Positions 40,855 through 53,018 of a DNA stretch of 64,000 bases are shown here, piece after piece (position 1 is the stretch's first letter; each line of letters opens with the position of its first letter). Made by a program: the position numbers and the translations under genes. The notes below the pieces were generated by a model. It did not search any database, was not told the DNA's origin, and was given only the letters and a program-made list of their open reading frames with translations. The DNA comes from Certhia americana (lineage: Eukaryota; Chordata; Aves; Passeriformes; Certhiidae): NCBI GenBank assembly GCA_018697195.1, contig CM031878.1:36640340-36704339 (forward strand). Reading direction: 5' to 3'.

Positions 40855-41330
40855 ATGTCCGGTGCTTTATGCCCTGTATATACTCGTCTAGTGCATTGCC
40901 TTCGCAGAACAGCCCAGATCCATTCCCGACACAGTCAGCCTTGCACCTTCCCACTCCTACATTTCATTTCCCCCTCCAGCATCCCCCTCTTTGAAATTCA
41001 CCGCTGGAATTCTCTCCCAAGGCTGGTGCGGCAGGTTCAGGGTGTTTGACGGCTCAGTTTCCATGGCAGCCGGGTTCCCCTGCTTCCAGACAGCGGCTTA
41101 GGAGGAGAAGGGAAGGAGAGCAAAGGAAAGTCATTAAATGTGCCAATTAGTATGCAGGGCCAGTCAGCGGTGGCAGCAGTAGGGGTTCCCGGGCTGCCAC
41201 GGACCAGGGGTAGGGAGCTGCAGCAGGCGGGAGCTGAAGGGCTGCTTTCAGGGTGGCTGGCTGGGCAGCAAGCAGGGTCCCACATGGGGACACACAACCT
41301 CTCTCTTACATGCGAGATCTCTAGTACCAT
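40855..41330. promoter_or_regulatory. CpG-enriched islet in intron C-D, candidate regulatory element
   Basis: A patch clearly richer in G+C and CpG than the surrounding intron, with roughly ten CpG in the 41.0-41.3 kb part. It includes GCGGCAGG, GACGGC, GCCGGG, AGCGGC, AGCGGT, CCCGGG and GCGGGAG, and a GCCAATTAG. The rest of the intron is CpG-poor, so retention here suggests an unmethylated or young segment. It could be an intragenic promoter or enhancer, an unrecognised repeat, or a GC-rich insertion. Open frames exist on both strands (up to 120 codons) but show nothing I recognise. Confidence 0.3.
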
Positions 41331-41854
41331 TCCCAGCCCACAAGATAAATTGGATGTGAAAATAGAGAAAGCCCCTAATAGGGATAAAAAATTATACACT
41401 CTGAAATGACCAGCCAGGTCTCATGATGAAATTCAGCCAGAGAACTGCAGAGAGGGGAAGGAGAAGGGGATCTTAACTTGGATGAAGACTTGATATTTTC
41501 TCTGATGCCTCTTAGTTTGTAGCCCATGGCAGAATGGGATTACAGAAAAGGTGCAACTTGGAGACCAGGGTGTATTTTTATAGGAGCAGATGACAGGGGT
41601 CTGCTAGATTGTAATTATGATGACAAGCAATATGCTGCCCCCTCCTGTAAGCATCCAGTTTCTCTTGACATTAGTATTTTTATTATTTCTTGGCCTAGTC
41701 CAGTGGGTTTAAAAAATTCTCTGTTCTGTGAAATGGGTGCAACATTTTGTCCTGGGTTGACAATTCAGTTGCCTCTTACTGAAACTTTATGCAGCTGTGC
41801 AGGATCTGTAAATGCTCTGTGGTGTTTCTGAATAAACAGGGCAAAGTAACAGTC

Positions 41855-42454
41855 TGTCATGGTTTAATCCCAGTGAGCAACTAATTATTGCACAGCTCCT
41901 TGCTGATTCCTACCTCTGTTGGGATGGGAGGGAGAATCAGAAAAAAGCAAGACTTTTGGGTTGAAATAAGAACAGCTTAATAATTGACATAAAATAAAAT
42001 ATTATAGTAATTATTATTTTAACATTTATATTTTTAATAACAATATCATTAATGAAAAGGGGAGGGGTAAAGAGTTAAAACCCAAGAAAAGAGTGATGCC
42101 CAATACAACTGCTCAGCAGCTGCTGACTGATGCCCAGCCCATCCCTCAGCAGCAGTAGGTACTTCCTGGCCAGTTTCCCCCAGTTTAAATACTGGACATG
42201 ATGTGCTATGGTATGGAATATCCCTTTGGCCAGTTTGGGTCAGCTGTCCTGGTAGTGCTCTCTCCTGACTTTTTGTGCGCCTGCTGGCTGGCAGAGCATG
42301 GGGTACTGGAAAGCCTTGACTTAGGGTAAGGGCTATTGAGCAGCAACTGAAACCTCAGTGTTTTATCAACACTATTCTTGTGCAAAATCCAAAACACAGC
42401 ACTGTACCAAGTAGTAAGAAGAAAATTAACTCTATCACAGCTGAAACCAAGACA
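41855..42454 (-). mobile_element. Solo ERV LTR (avian type), reverse orientation
   Basis: A 600 bp element with TG...CA ends on either strand (TGTCATGGTTTAATCC at 41855; AGCTGAAACCAAGACA ending at 42454). On the - strand the order is TGTCTTGGTTTCAGC, GTGTTGATAAAACACTGAGG, CCAAACTGGCCAAAGGGATA, TTCCATACCATAGCAC, a TATTTAAAC TATA-like box (about 42184-42192), a T/A-rich simple tract, and ATTAAGCTGTTCTTATTTCA, which in related copies carries an ATTAAA poly(A) signal. This order matches an LTR family I know from neoavian genomes. No gag/pol/env is attached, so it is a solo LTR. I see no clear target-site duplication, which suggests age. I do not assign a library name. Confidence 0.8.
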
Positions 42455-45400
42455 GAGGGAGAGATTATTAGATGGATTAGTTCTGTTGTGATACAGTGAT
42501 GCTACAGTATTTTATATCTGAAAGGAGAACATTCTGACTATCTTAATGGGACATTGATTGTTGGTAGTCCTGATTTTTTAACCACTCATGATCACTTTCT
42601 CCCATCATTTCACTTTCCATGGAAAGAGTCCACCTAGAGAAACATTAGAAGGATTTGCTTATTAATTAATTATTTTGTTCTTGCTTGTTTTTGTTTAGAT
42701 AATCCATTCTCTTCTCAATATAGTTTTGTTCCCTGTAGTATGTTTTAGTGCTTTATCTGAGACCCAGTTGTTTTAAAACATATTTTACTGATCTCATGTG
42801 AAGCTTTATTTGGGATTTTTTTCCATGAATATCCGTAAAATACACCTTCTTTCAGTGCAGATCTTGACTTTCTGAGTTGTATATAGAGAAGTTTAAAGCA
42901 GGGGAAGAATTCCTTCTGGAAGTGATAATGAAAATAATTCAGAGACCGGTGATATTGCCTTAAGCCACTAATCATGGCTCTGCTAACCTTCCACTGTGCC
43001 AAGCTACCCAGGGCTTGAAACACACTGAGAATCCCTCAAATGTTGGACATGCGCGTATTCAAAGAGGTGGCACAGTGTGCAGAAGCTGCCCTCTAAAAGC
43101 ACAATGGTCCCTTCCACCTCCCAGCCCTCCAGCAGCAGCCTCAGCTGAGATTCTTCTTTGCAGACCTCTGTAATTCTTTGCTTCCTTTGTGAACCCATTT
43201 AGAGGATGCACAGTATCAGAAAGCATGCTGCAGAATGCTCAAATGAGCATCAGCCACATTTTATTTTAAATTTTCTGAGTAATTTACAGTTTACATTTTC
43301 ATTCAAATTTTAAAATCTTTCAGGAGCCTCTGGCTGCTGTGTTTTGCTGTTTTCATTTTAAAATGTTTTTGTTTTGCTCAAAATTAGGAGAAAATGTTCA
43401 GTACTTTTGCCTGATACAGAATCAAAGATATTTCAAAACATCTGTAATTCTTACAAAGTAATTCTCAGTAATTCTCACAAAGACAAGAACTATTTTTCTG
43501 ACCACCATATCTTTGTTGAGTAGAATAATAAGAGTGCCATAAGTAGCCTAGGTAAAAGTTCATTTGAATCAGTTTGAATGTGTTGTGAAAGAGATTTTTA
43601 AGGAGAGACTTTCTCAGATCAAAAATATAGGGTGAACTTTTCTGTTGCCTTGTTGACTTCTTAGTCTGCTTATCCCATACCTCTGCTGCTTCTGATTCTT
43701 CTGAATCATAATGTATTAACATAATAATGTTAATAATTAATAAGTTAATAAGTCAAAACTTATTGTGATTCTTCTGTCAGTCAGTCCTTAGACTAAATAC
43801 AACAATCTTTGCCTTTACAGAGCTTAATTCTTCTTTCTTCTTTGTATCAGCAAAACAGAACAAGAAATCTAGGGCTTGGTTGCAGATAGGCTGCTTCTGG
43901 GTATCGTTGGACAATAGAAAAAGATTTTCCATTATTTCAGATTAATAAAAGATGATTGAATTCTAGAACCAGCATCCCTACTCATGCTTATAGATGCAGT
44001 TCTATCTTTCATTTAAGTTATGGCATCTTTCTGTTTCTTACATAAACAGTGCCTATTACTATAACAATTAATATTAACAAGGAAAATGTAATGTTAACAT
44101 AAAATATTAATTTTTAAATACATTTGAATCTTCTAAATCTTTATGATAAGTTTTTTTCATTCCTATATGATGTTAATTATTCTGCAGATGAATTTGTGGC
44201 AAATACACTGTAGTGATTGGTATGCATCTTAGTGCTAAAAATTAGCAGAAGATGTATAGTATTGCTCCCCTTGCTCTCCATCTGAGAGCATCATGAACAA
44301 CTTGCATGGCGTAACCTTAAATCCCACAGAGATATAATTTCACCCTTGATACTAAGGCATGATAACAGAATGCAAGCCTTTGACACAAATAATATTTGCA
44401 GGTGCATAACTTGCCAGTTTTGTATTTCAGCTCAGGCTTCTAAGGGAACTAGGACATGGACAGTAATGGAAAAAGTTTTTTGGCCCAGTGTTGGACATTG
44501 CAGAAGAAATTCCTGGTTCAAATGCAGAAAAACTAAAGGCTATATTTCTCCTGCAACACAAAATGAAAATGTTTTGGATAAAACATTTGTTTACTGTTTT
44601 GGATAAAATAATAATGTTTGTTCCTATGATGGCAGACATAACTTCAAGACCTATAGAAATCTGGGGCCAGTCTGCATGGCACGGCTCTTTCCCCAAACCT
44701 TTGCCTGAGTTTCACTTAGAGCAATTCCACCTTCTGGTGGTGAGAGTTGAAAAGCCCTGGGCTTTTTGGACAGCTGCTCATAACCCATGAAATCCATCAA
44801 GAGTCAGTGAAAATGGCCTGGTCTCTGCTCACCCTCTGTGCTCCTCCCATTCCCACATCCTCTTTTCTGTTCTACTGATACTCATCTTGATTCCTTTCCC
44901 TATTCCCCAGAGCTAGGGTGCCATGTTGTTGCTTCATTTTGCAGCTGCCTCTTCATTAGTGTTCCTACAGAGTATAAAGAGGGCCTGATTTGAGCAAGTG
45001 CATCAGGGGGAGTAACCTATATTAGGCTCATTTAGCAGGGAACATTCTCCCCTACTTTTGCTAGAGTTAAGATAGTCGTGGAGGCAAAAATTTCTTTTTG
45101 CCACCATTGTGTTTTCCTGCCACAGAAGGACATGGCATCTGGGAAGCTGTCTGACCTTAAAGAGCAAGAAATGGAATTGCATTTTGTCCAGGAAGTGTAA
45201 TACTTAATTACTGTCAGATTCAAGTACGTTCTATATTGGCTTACATATGATATTCATTGCTATCTCTTTGAAACAGGCAATGAAAGTACATGGAACCTTA
45301 TTTCCGCCTTTCAAATGTCTAACTTCCACCTGACTATTTCAACAGCTCAACAGTTCTCACAGAAAACTGGAAACATCTTTTGCTTTCCACCAAAGATGAC

Positions 45401-45820
45401 ATACTGACCATAACAGCGAGGTGCTTTACCAAATACACTCCAGTGCCCTGAAATGTTATATATAGATATATATACAGTAACATATCAAAATTAAGTGGCA
45501 TACATTTTGGGATAGAGTCTCTATGATCTTGCATTAATCGAGTTCTTTCACTACCCTGTTCAAGGTTCTCAGCATGAGAGCACCCTATCACTCATAAAGC
45601 AATGAGCATGTTAGTATAATATATAAGTAAAATGAGTATGTAAAATGTCCAAAAAAATCGAAAAGCAACTTAAAACAGATAAACGTACACTTCAGCAACT
45701 TGGAGGAAATTCATTTAAAATGTCAGTGTTAACATGTATTTGCCATACTAGCAAGGCAGTCTCTTTTGTCAGTGTTAACTACTCAACATAAGCTCACTGA
45801 CAAAATTAACAAGTCATAAA

Positions 45821-45853
45821 ATTGACACTCTATTCTAATTGACACTCTATTCT
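45821..45853. repeat. 17 bp tandem duplication
   Basis: ATTGACACTCTATTCTA is followed at once by a second copy that matches in its first 16 bases. Confidence 0.95.
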
Positions 45854-46546
45854 GGAAGGCTGGAGTAATCATATAGAATGGGTTTTCACAATACAGTGAG
45901 TCTTCAAACTCAAAATTATCATGGCAGGAAGAAGAGTCCATTAGAACTTAAGTGTTGCATCTGCTTTTCATTAACAAAAATCTCTTAGCTCAGTGACTGA
46001 AGAGTCTTGAAGGAGAACTGCTATCTGTCAGAGAGGAAGGGAAAATAAAATGGGGCTGCAGCCTAAGTGTGAGGTCAAGGCTAATGGGAACACCAGAACC
46101 ACCCCAATGGATATAAGATCCAGGGAAGATTTTTATGGAAATAACCACAAAGGTTATTTAGGTGAATGTGATGGCTTAATACACAGAAAGAATAAATAGA
46201 TTTTCCTGGCAAGAAAGCAAAGAAAATTATATACTAAGGGATGAAGCACATAACATTTTAATAAGAACTTCATAGAGTGCATGTGATAATACTCTGTGGG
46301 GATCATCCTAAACATGTCCAAAGAATAATATAAAGTAGCATGACTTTAAAAGGAAATGCAGGCTTTATGGAACAATATTTCAGAAGTGTTCATCTGAAGC
46401 AGATGAAAAATATTCTGAAGTTCAAAGACTCACAAATAGTATTAGGGCTATATTAACCCATTGTGATATAAAGAAGTTAACACTGCACCTGCTATGGTGA
46501 ACCCATTTGTAATTTTTTACAAGTAACTAGAAAAATTGTTGGTTTT

Positions 46547-46570
46547 GTTGTTGTTATTATTATTATTATG
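46547..46570. repeat. GTT/ATT triplet repeat
   Basis: GTTGTTGTT passes into five ATT units. Confidence 0.9.
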
Positions 46571-48092
46571 GCACTGCAAGCTTGCGTAGGAAGCTCGTGT
46601 AGATCAGGACTGCATTGATCTAGATATTATACAGGCATAGGTCAAAATACTAGTTCCAGCCTAATAGAAATATTGCTTGGTTTAGTAACAAATTTTCACA
46701 GAGTCTGATTTGGGAGCCTGAACTATTCCTGTCAGTCTAAAAATCTGGGTCTGTAGACAATTTCAGAAAACCATTCACAATTGAAAAATGTTGTCCTAAC
46801 AACATAGTACCTTCATTTCCCATTTGGCGTATTTCAAATGTCTCCAGGACTTCATGAATCTTGGCAACTCTGGCATCTAGGAAATCTGTATGTAAGATTT
46901 ACACTGAAGATTATAAAGCTGACATGCAGTTCTAATAGTAGAGATCTAAAAAATTGAGTTACTTGTCCTAACTATTTTTTGTAATATTGCAGCCTGTTTT
47001 TTTTTAAAAAAATGATCTAACCTTTGAGCTCTCAGTTTTACTGCAGGTCCTACTTTTATTGGAGCAAGTAGACTCAAATTATGTTTCTATATTTATTTTG
47101 AAGTAATTATTGAAGTGCAGCAAGTAGAGTAGGAGGATTCTTATTTATCCAGAGAGGAAGATAAGCATGCATGAGGATAAAACCACCTCAGAGCTTCATG
47201 GTTACAGTAAGGAGTAACTTCAATCAGAGGAAAATGTGGAAGAAGTGCTCCCTTGGGGCACCACAAAATATGAAGCAAAAGCGAGGAAAGTAGGTGTAGT
47301 TGTGTGTTTCCTTCCCACCCATCTCTTCTCTGTTCACACACTACCAACATTTGGTGAAGGCTGTGAGGAGTACATTGCATAATCTGTAGAGTGGAAATCT
47401 GTATGTCAGATCTTCAGAGAGTCCTTACCTGAAATGCAGCAATGCTGGAGCAGAGTTTTCAAAGTTTACTCTGATCTTCCTTAGTTCCCCAGGATCACTT
47501 GGTAATAAGCAAGTTAAAGAGGATTTATATCAAAAAGCCAAACCTCTGCCCTGATGGCATGCCATTGGTGAATGGATACACCCAGGGAGGTTTTGAGGGT
47601 CATTTCTTACTAGACTAACACCTTCTGCCAAAGCTGGCTTCTCAGCTTATCCAGTCTTTTTTCACAGGCAGAAGGTAAGATGCTTCAGCATCACAGGCAG
47701 AATTTAAAGCTCAGTGTTGGTGTTAAACAAATGCAGTCATGTGAATTCCAAGAACCATTGTATACACAATGCAGGACATTGTTTCCGAAATGGAAAATTA
47801 CAGTGCTGAGGTTGGAGACAAGCCCTGAAAAGAAAAAGGAAAAAGCCAGAACAAAACCAAACCTAATACAAAACCAAACCCCAAATTTATGGTTCCAAGC
47901 TCTCTGCTTGTGCAAATTTTGCCTTTACACCAGTATAGGAATTTGTCCAAGAGCTATAAAATGAGTTCATCACTCCTTGGGCTACACTTTGGCTCTTGTA
48001 TCCAAGAACAATATTTTAAGAATGGCTCAAGGAATAATTCAACATACAAATTTGATGAAAACAATTCAGGATTTTGCAAGCTCCATAGGAAT

Positions 48093-48120
48093 GGGGGGTG
48101 GGGTGGGGGGTGGTCCCCCC
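48093..48120. repeat. G-rich tract with G6/C6 hairpin
   Basis: Runs of G6, G4 and G6 separated by single T, followed by TGGT and C6. G6 (48105-48110) pairs perfectly with C6 (48115-48120) over a four-base loop. A G-quadruplex from the G runs would compete with this hairpin. Confidence 0.8.
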
Positions 48121-49900
48121 AGTAATAGCAGTTACTTGTATTTTTAAAGATTCTGTCATGTGTTGTTTGATGGATGCCTCATTTCAGAGCAAATGCCTGT
48201 TTCAACTCATAGAATGGTGTTGTGGCACAAGTAAGGAGAAAAAAACCTAGAATTCATGGAGGGAAAACAACAGAAATTTTTTTCTATTCTATTTTAGTGA
48301 AACTTTTCTCTTGTGCTTTCCATTTTATGTAAACAAATTATGGCCCAGAGAAAGTGTGAAGCAAAAAGCATCACCAAGACTGCAGAAAAGAAGGAATATG
48401 AGTACAAGGACCTTGTCATTGCCTTGTTTATTAGCATCTGGGGGAAGGGGGAAGAGACTGTCTTACAAAATTCAAAGAACTGGAACATCTGAGACATTTC
48501 AGCTAAAAATTGTGGTGCTCCCATGCAGTGTACATTATAAAAATACTTTTGTGACTCACAAGGGAGACGTAAAGCTACAAACCAAGCTCTGTTGCTCCCC
48601 TCTCCTCCTGTGATGTAATTTGACATGACTGATAGAGCCAGACATGCTATGTTAACCTACAGTAAATTTGAAGAAAAACATATTTTTCAGTAAAATATGG
48701 GAAAAGGTTGTGATCTTTAATAACTAAGTAATAGCTTTCTGACTTGTCGTTAGTGGTAGGAGATTTCCTAGTGAACACAAAGTGTCTTATGTGGTGTGAT
48801 ATTTGGCTTTCAGAGTCTGTGCTTGAGTGCCTGCAACTTATTGATATTGAGTGTGCTATTCATCTGGCATCTCACCACATTACACCTCCAACCCCCACCT
48901 GAAGAAGCAAATGGGTTTTGAATTTTAGCTGTGACACAGATTTGTAGAAGCCAGTTTTCCAGTGCATATTAAAGATTATTTTTAAAGCTTCCTGAGCCCC
49001 AGTAGTCCAAACTACTTAGGATTAATATAAAAGTGGAATTTGATACATTGTAAACCACATGAAAATCAGAAAGGCAGTAGCTGCAATTCATTAATATTGC
49101 ATTGCAAAATTGTTTTGTTGTTGACTTGGACAGATTAGATGATCATCCTGGAGCCTGTGAGGATTTTAACATGAGCCATTCCAGCTGCTTTTCTACTGGT
49201 ACTTGATATCTCTCTTCATCTTTTGGTACAAACAGCAGACACTCAGATGTGAAAACAGCAGTAAGGTAGAAGGGACATATTTGTAAGGACTTCAATAACA
49301 AAGGACTCCACATGAGCTCAACATTCTGAGGTGAAATTCAAGCCACTGGAGTGACCAGTAACTATATGCTGTGGCATAACTTGATATGGAAAATTAGGAG
49401 AATGCAGAGTGTTTTAGAAAGGAGGGGCCATCTGATTCAATTCATCATCTATGGCTTATCCAATCTCCTTGCTTTCTCACTAAGATCCTGAATTCCCATG
49501 TTCAGAAATGTATTTAGATCTACACTGAATTCACTAAATATACTGTTCAAAGTGTCATTCATTCCAATTTTCCACAGCATATCTCCCTTCCTCTTAGCTT
49601 AGGTTATTGTTTGTTGTTTAACACTAGAATACATTCTTTTTTTGAATCAAAAGAAATTATATTTTAAAGGAATAGACTTGGGTTTTTTGTTCATGCAAAC
49701 TTCATCTGGGACACCAAAAAGCTGTTATCTAATTATTTTAAGTGCTGAATATTTAGTTAACTTCCCTTCTGTCTTTCTGATATGGGATCTTTCTTTTAAT
49801 CAGAGATGTGAATCACTTCAACTTCTTTGTAACACTCTGATCTTACATCCAGAGCACTTCATCTTTTTTTCTTAGAAGAATAAACAGCCCATAGTGCAAT

Positions 49901-49960
49901 AGCTACTACAGTTTATTGATTATCCTGTATAGCTACTACAGTTTATTGATTATCCTGTAT
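49901..49960. repeat. 30 bp perfect tandem duplication
   Basis: Two identical adjacent 30 bp units (49901-49930, 49931-49960), each starting AGCTACTACAGTTTATTGAT. Absence of any difference suggests a recent event, possibly polymorphic, or an assembly artefact. Confidence 0.95.
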
Positions 49961-51285
49961 ATTTGTCTGGCCCAAATTGATATTGTGTGGTGCAAAACCA
50001 TTTCTGTATCTGTTCAACTTAACATTTTAAGATCTTAGGAAGACGCTGAATTGCAAGATGCCCTAGATCATTCACCTATTTTAGTTTCATATGGTATCTC
50101 CTCTTCATTCCATCTTTTTGCCACAATCATTTCTAGCCCTCCATAAGCATTGCTGAGAGATTTTGTAAGGATTGAATGTTGCAATATGTGGCCCATCTAT
50201 ACAGAAGCATAGGAATAACTTCTCCAAAAGCCCTTCTAGTCCAGGACCCTGTCACTGTGAGAAGCTAATGACTGTGGAATAGTATGGAAACATTCTAAGC
50301 ATATATTAATATTTTCCTCAAGTACTCTCTTCGCCTCCAGCATTCTGCAGCTTCAGAGCTTCCTGGGCCAGAGATGGTATCTTCATATTTGGTAGTCCTT
50401 GTTAGAGTTTGTCCTTCATTAGTTTGTTAATCACTTTTTGATCCCAGATAAACCTTCCACATTGTCTGTATTTCATGTCAGTGAGTTCCACAAGCAAATG
50501 TACATTAAGTGACCAGGTGCCTATTCTTGTTCATTATGAACCTGCCATTTACACATTTATTTTTGTACTTTCTGGTTGTTGTGTTATGTGAAATCTGAGT
50601 AACTGTTTTTTCTTCATCTTCTCCATACTGCTCATGGTTTTTCAGATGTTAATAAGAAGAATTTTAACTCCATGACACAAAATTGACACACACTACTGAA
50701 CTGATGTTGAGCAGTTGAAGAGAGAATTTACAGTGTAATAAATGTTGTAGACCATATTTCACTTTTCTGACAAAACCTCTGGAAGAATCAAATAAGAAAT
50801 TTAAACATAAGCCCCTTTTAATACAGGTCAAAGCAGGGTTAAAAGTGAAAATGAAAGGACAGATTTTTAGCTATTGGCTAATAATATGCCTTATTTTGTA
50901 AATCAGTAACCTCTTGCATTGGTGTGGTATAGCTTATTATGACAATGAAATTAGTATATTGCTTTTCTTCAAGTGGTTATGCAGGACTGATATTTCAACA
51001 GAAGACATGGACTTCATCTGGAAGGCAAGGCATGAAAGAAATGAAAATAACAATTATTGATTTTTTTTCCTGTGCTGAGAGAAACATTTGCCAGCTTTTA
51101 TGAGGGGGAAAGAGCAGATGTTCAGCAAGAAAGGAGAGGCTTTCAGTTTTAGCAATAAGACATGATAATTTTTGCAGAGAACATTTCTTTGCAGTTATAT
51201 TATCCTGAGATGGGAAAACAAGTCAGAAGACCAAAATACAAATAGTGAAAAATACTCCAAAATGGCCTTATCTTGCAAATATACA

Positions 51286-51288
<3 letters not shown>

Positions 51289-51328
<40 letters not shown>
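51289..51328. repeat. T40 homopolymer
   Basis: Forty consecutive T. Its length makes the exact count unreliable in most sequencing data. Confidence 0.9.
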
Positions 51329-51331
<3 letters not shown>

Positions 51332-51832
51332 GAGGGAGTGAACAACTGATTCAAAAGATTCCGCTTCTTCCTGGTTTTATAGACTACGGTGCAGTTGTGT
51401 TAAAGAGATTGTATATGTACTTGTCACATGACTTTTAATTTGGACATATGCTGAACTACACTGCTGTACTCAAGTCTACCACCCTAAATTGCAAAAGGCC
51501 TGAAAACAGCAGGACTCTGGAAAGATGCACCAGACAAGCCACACAGGACATGCGGACAGGGTCAGGGCTGAGCCCCTGATAGTCATTCAGCTCCATTGGG
51601 CTAACAAAGTAAAAAGATTACTTTTATCCTCTTGGCAGAAAAAGCATCACTAATCTTTAGAGAATATATAAAGTGCTATGACACATTACTGAAATGTCAC
51701 TCTGCAGGAATCGTGGGAACATGGGAACATGAAATGTTAATGAGGAAGTCTGTTTTCCAAGGCTATGCAATTGGTTGCTGTGCTTTTTACTGCATGAATT
51801 CAGAGTAATCTACTACTTAAAGCCAGAAATTG

Positions 51833-51853
51833 AAAAAAAAAAAAAAAAAAAAA
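51833..51853. repeat. A21 homopolymer
   Basis: Uninterrupted A run about 340 bases before the CR1 element at 52.19 kb. The CR1 is not attached to it. Confidence 0.9.
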
Positions 51854-52189
51854 TCAGAAAAGGGTTATGTAACAAAATGCCTGCAAAAGCTGGGAATTCC
51901 ATTTGACATCCTCTACAGGAGTGCTGGAGCCTTCCCACACATGGTCACTGGCATTTAGGAGGAAGACTCTTCTGACTGGTCTTTGTCCTGTCCCTTGTCA
52001 GCCACTGCAGCACCCTACAGCTGCATTGTGGAGCCCCAAAACCATCCAGCACCACATTCCCTGGTGAACATACAGTTAGACCAGCTGGCATGCATTACAA
52101 AAGAGCAGCCATCCCTCCTCATAGTATTCAGATGAATAAGGGATAAACCTGGTGTGAATTGATTGAGTGGTCATCTTGGCAACAGTATT

Positions 52190-53018
52190 GGTTGATATGC
52201 CTGAGGGACAGAAGGCTCTGCAAGAGAGATCAAGATCTCTCTTGGACTGGATCAATGGGCTAAGGACTGCTGCATGAGGTTCAACAAGGCAAAGTGCTGG
52301 GTGCTGTACTTGGACCCCAACAAACCCATGCAGTGCTACAGGCTGGGGGAGGAGCGCTTTAAGTGCTGCTAAGCAGAAGAGATTTAGGGGTGCTGTTAAA
52401 CAGCTAGCTAGACATGAGCCAGCATGTACCCAGGGAGCCAAGAAGGCCAATGGCATCCTGGCCTGTATCAGACACAGTGTGTCCAGCAGGACCAGATTGC
52501 CCCATTGTACTCCACACTGGTGAAGCCACACCTCAGATGCTGTGTCCAGCTCTGGGCGCCTTGCTCTGAGCTATTGAAGTGTATCCAGAGCAGGGCAACA
52601 GTGCTGGTGAAGGGTCTGGAGCACAGGTCTTAACAAGGAGCAGCTGATGGAGCTGGGAGTGTTTAGTCTAAAGAAGAAGAAGCTGAGGGGAGAGTTTATT
52701 GCCATCTACAACTGCCTGAAAGGAAGTTGTAGTGAGGTGAGGGTGGATCTTTTTCACCATGTCTCAAGCAAAAGGATCAGAGGAAGTGGCCTTAAATTAC
52801 ACTGGGAAGGTTCAGATTAGAAAATCACTCTTCTCTGAAAGAGTGGTTAGGCATTGGAATAAGTTGCCCAGAAAAGTGGTGGAAGTGTTCAACGGGTTTC
52901 TGGGTGTGGCACCTGGGGACACGACTTAGGGGTGACTACGGTGATGCTATGCATGAACTAGATGATCTTTCAGGTCTCTGTCAGCCTTGGTGATTCTGTG
53001 TGATGATTCCATGTGATT
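52190..53018 (+). mobile_element. CR1 LINE, 5'-truncated, with 3' end
   Basis: About 830 bp of chicken-repeat-1 retrotransposon in sense orientation. The pieces I recognise in order are the ORF2 end (GAGGTTCAACAAGGCAAAGTG; GCTACAGGCTGGGGGAGGA), a translated block with [19 protein letters not shown], and GTGAAGGGTCTGGAGCACA. These are followed by the 3' UTR phrases CTGAGGGGAGA and AAGCATTGGAAC-like text. The terminus is GATGATCTTTCAGGTC ... TTGGTGATTCTGTG, with short degenerate 8-mer copies at the very end. Frameshifts and mismatches throughout make it non-functional and moderately old. The 5' edge is approximate. A 151-codon open frame on the opposite strand (52076-52531) is only the shadow of this element. 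Confidence 0.9.

Noticed and set aside
44346..44790. Overlapping open frames of 86-100 codons on both strands
   Set aside because: No family recognised and no splice or start context. Possibly old repeat DNA, but I cannot support it.
45821..49960. Short tandem repeats as a CRISPR-like array
   Set aside because: Each is only two adjacent units with no regular spacers, and the host is a vertebrate.
52076..52531. 151-codon open frame on the - strand, the longest in the window
   Set aside because: It is mostly the antisense of the CR1 element that starts near 52190.
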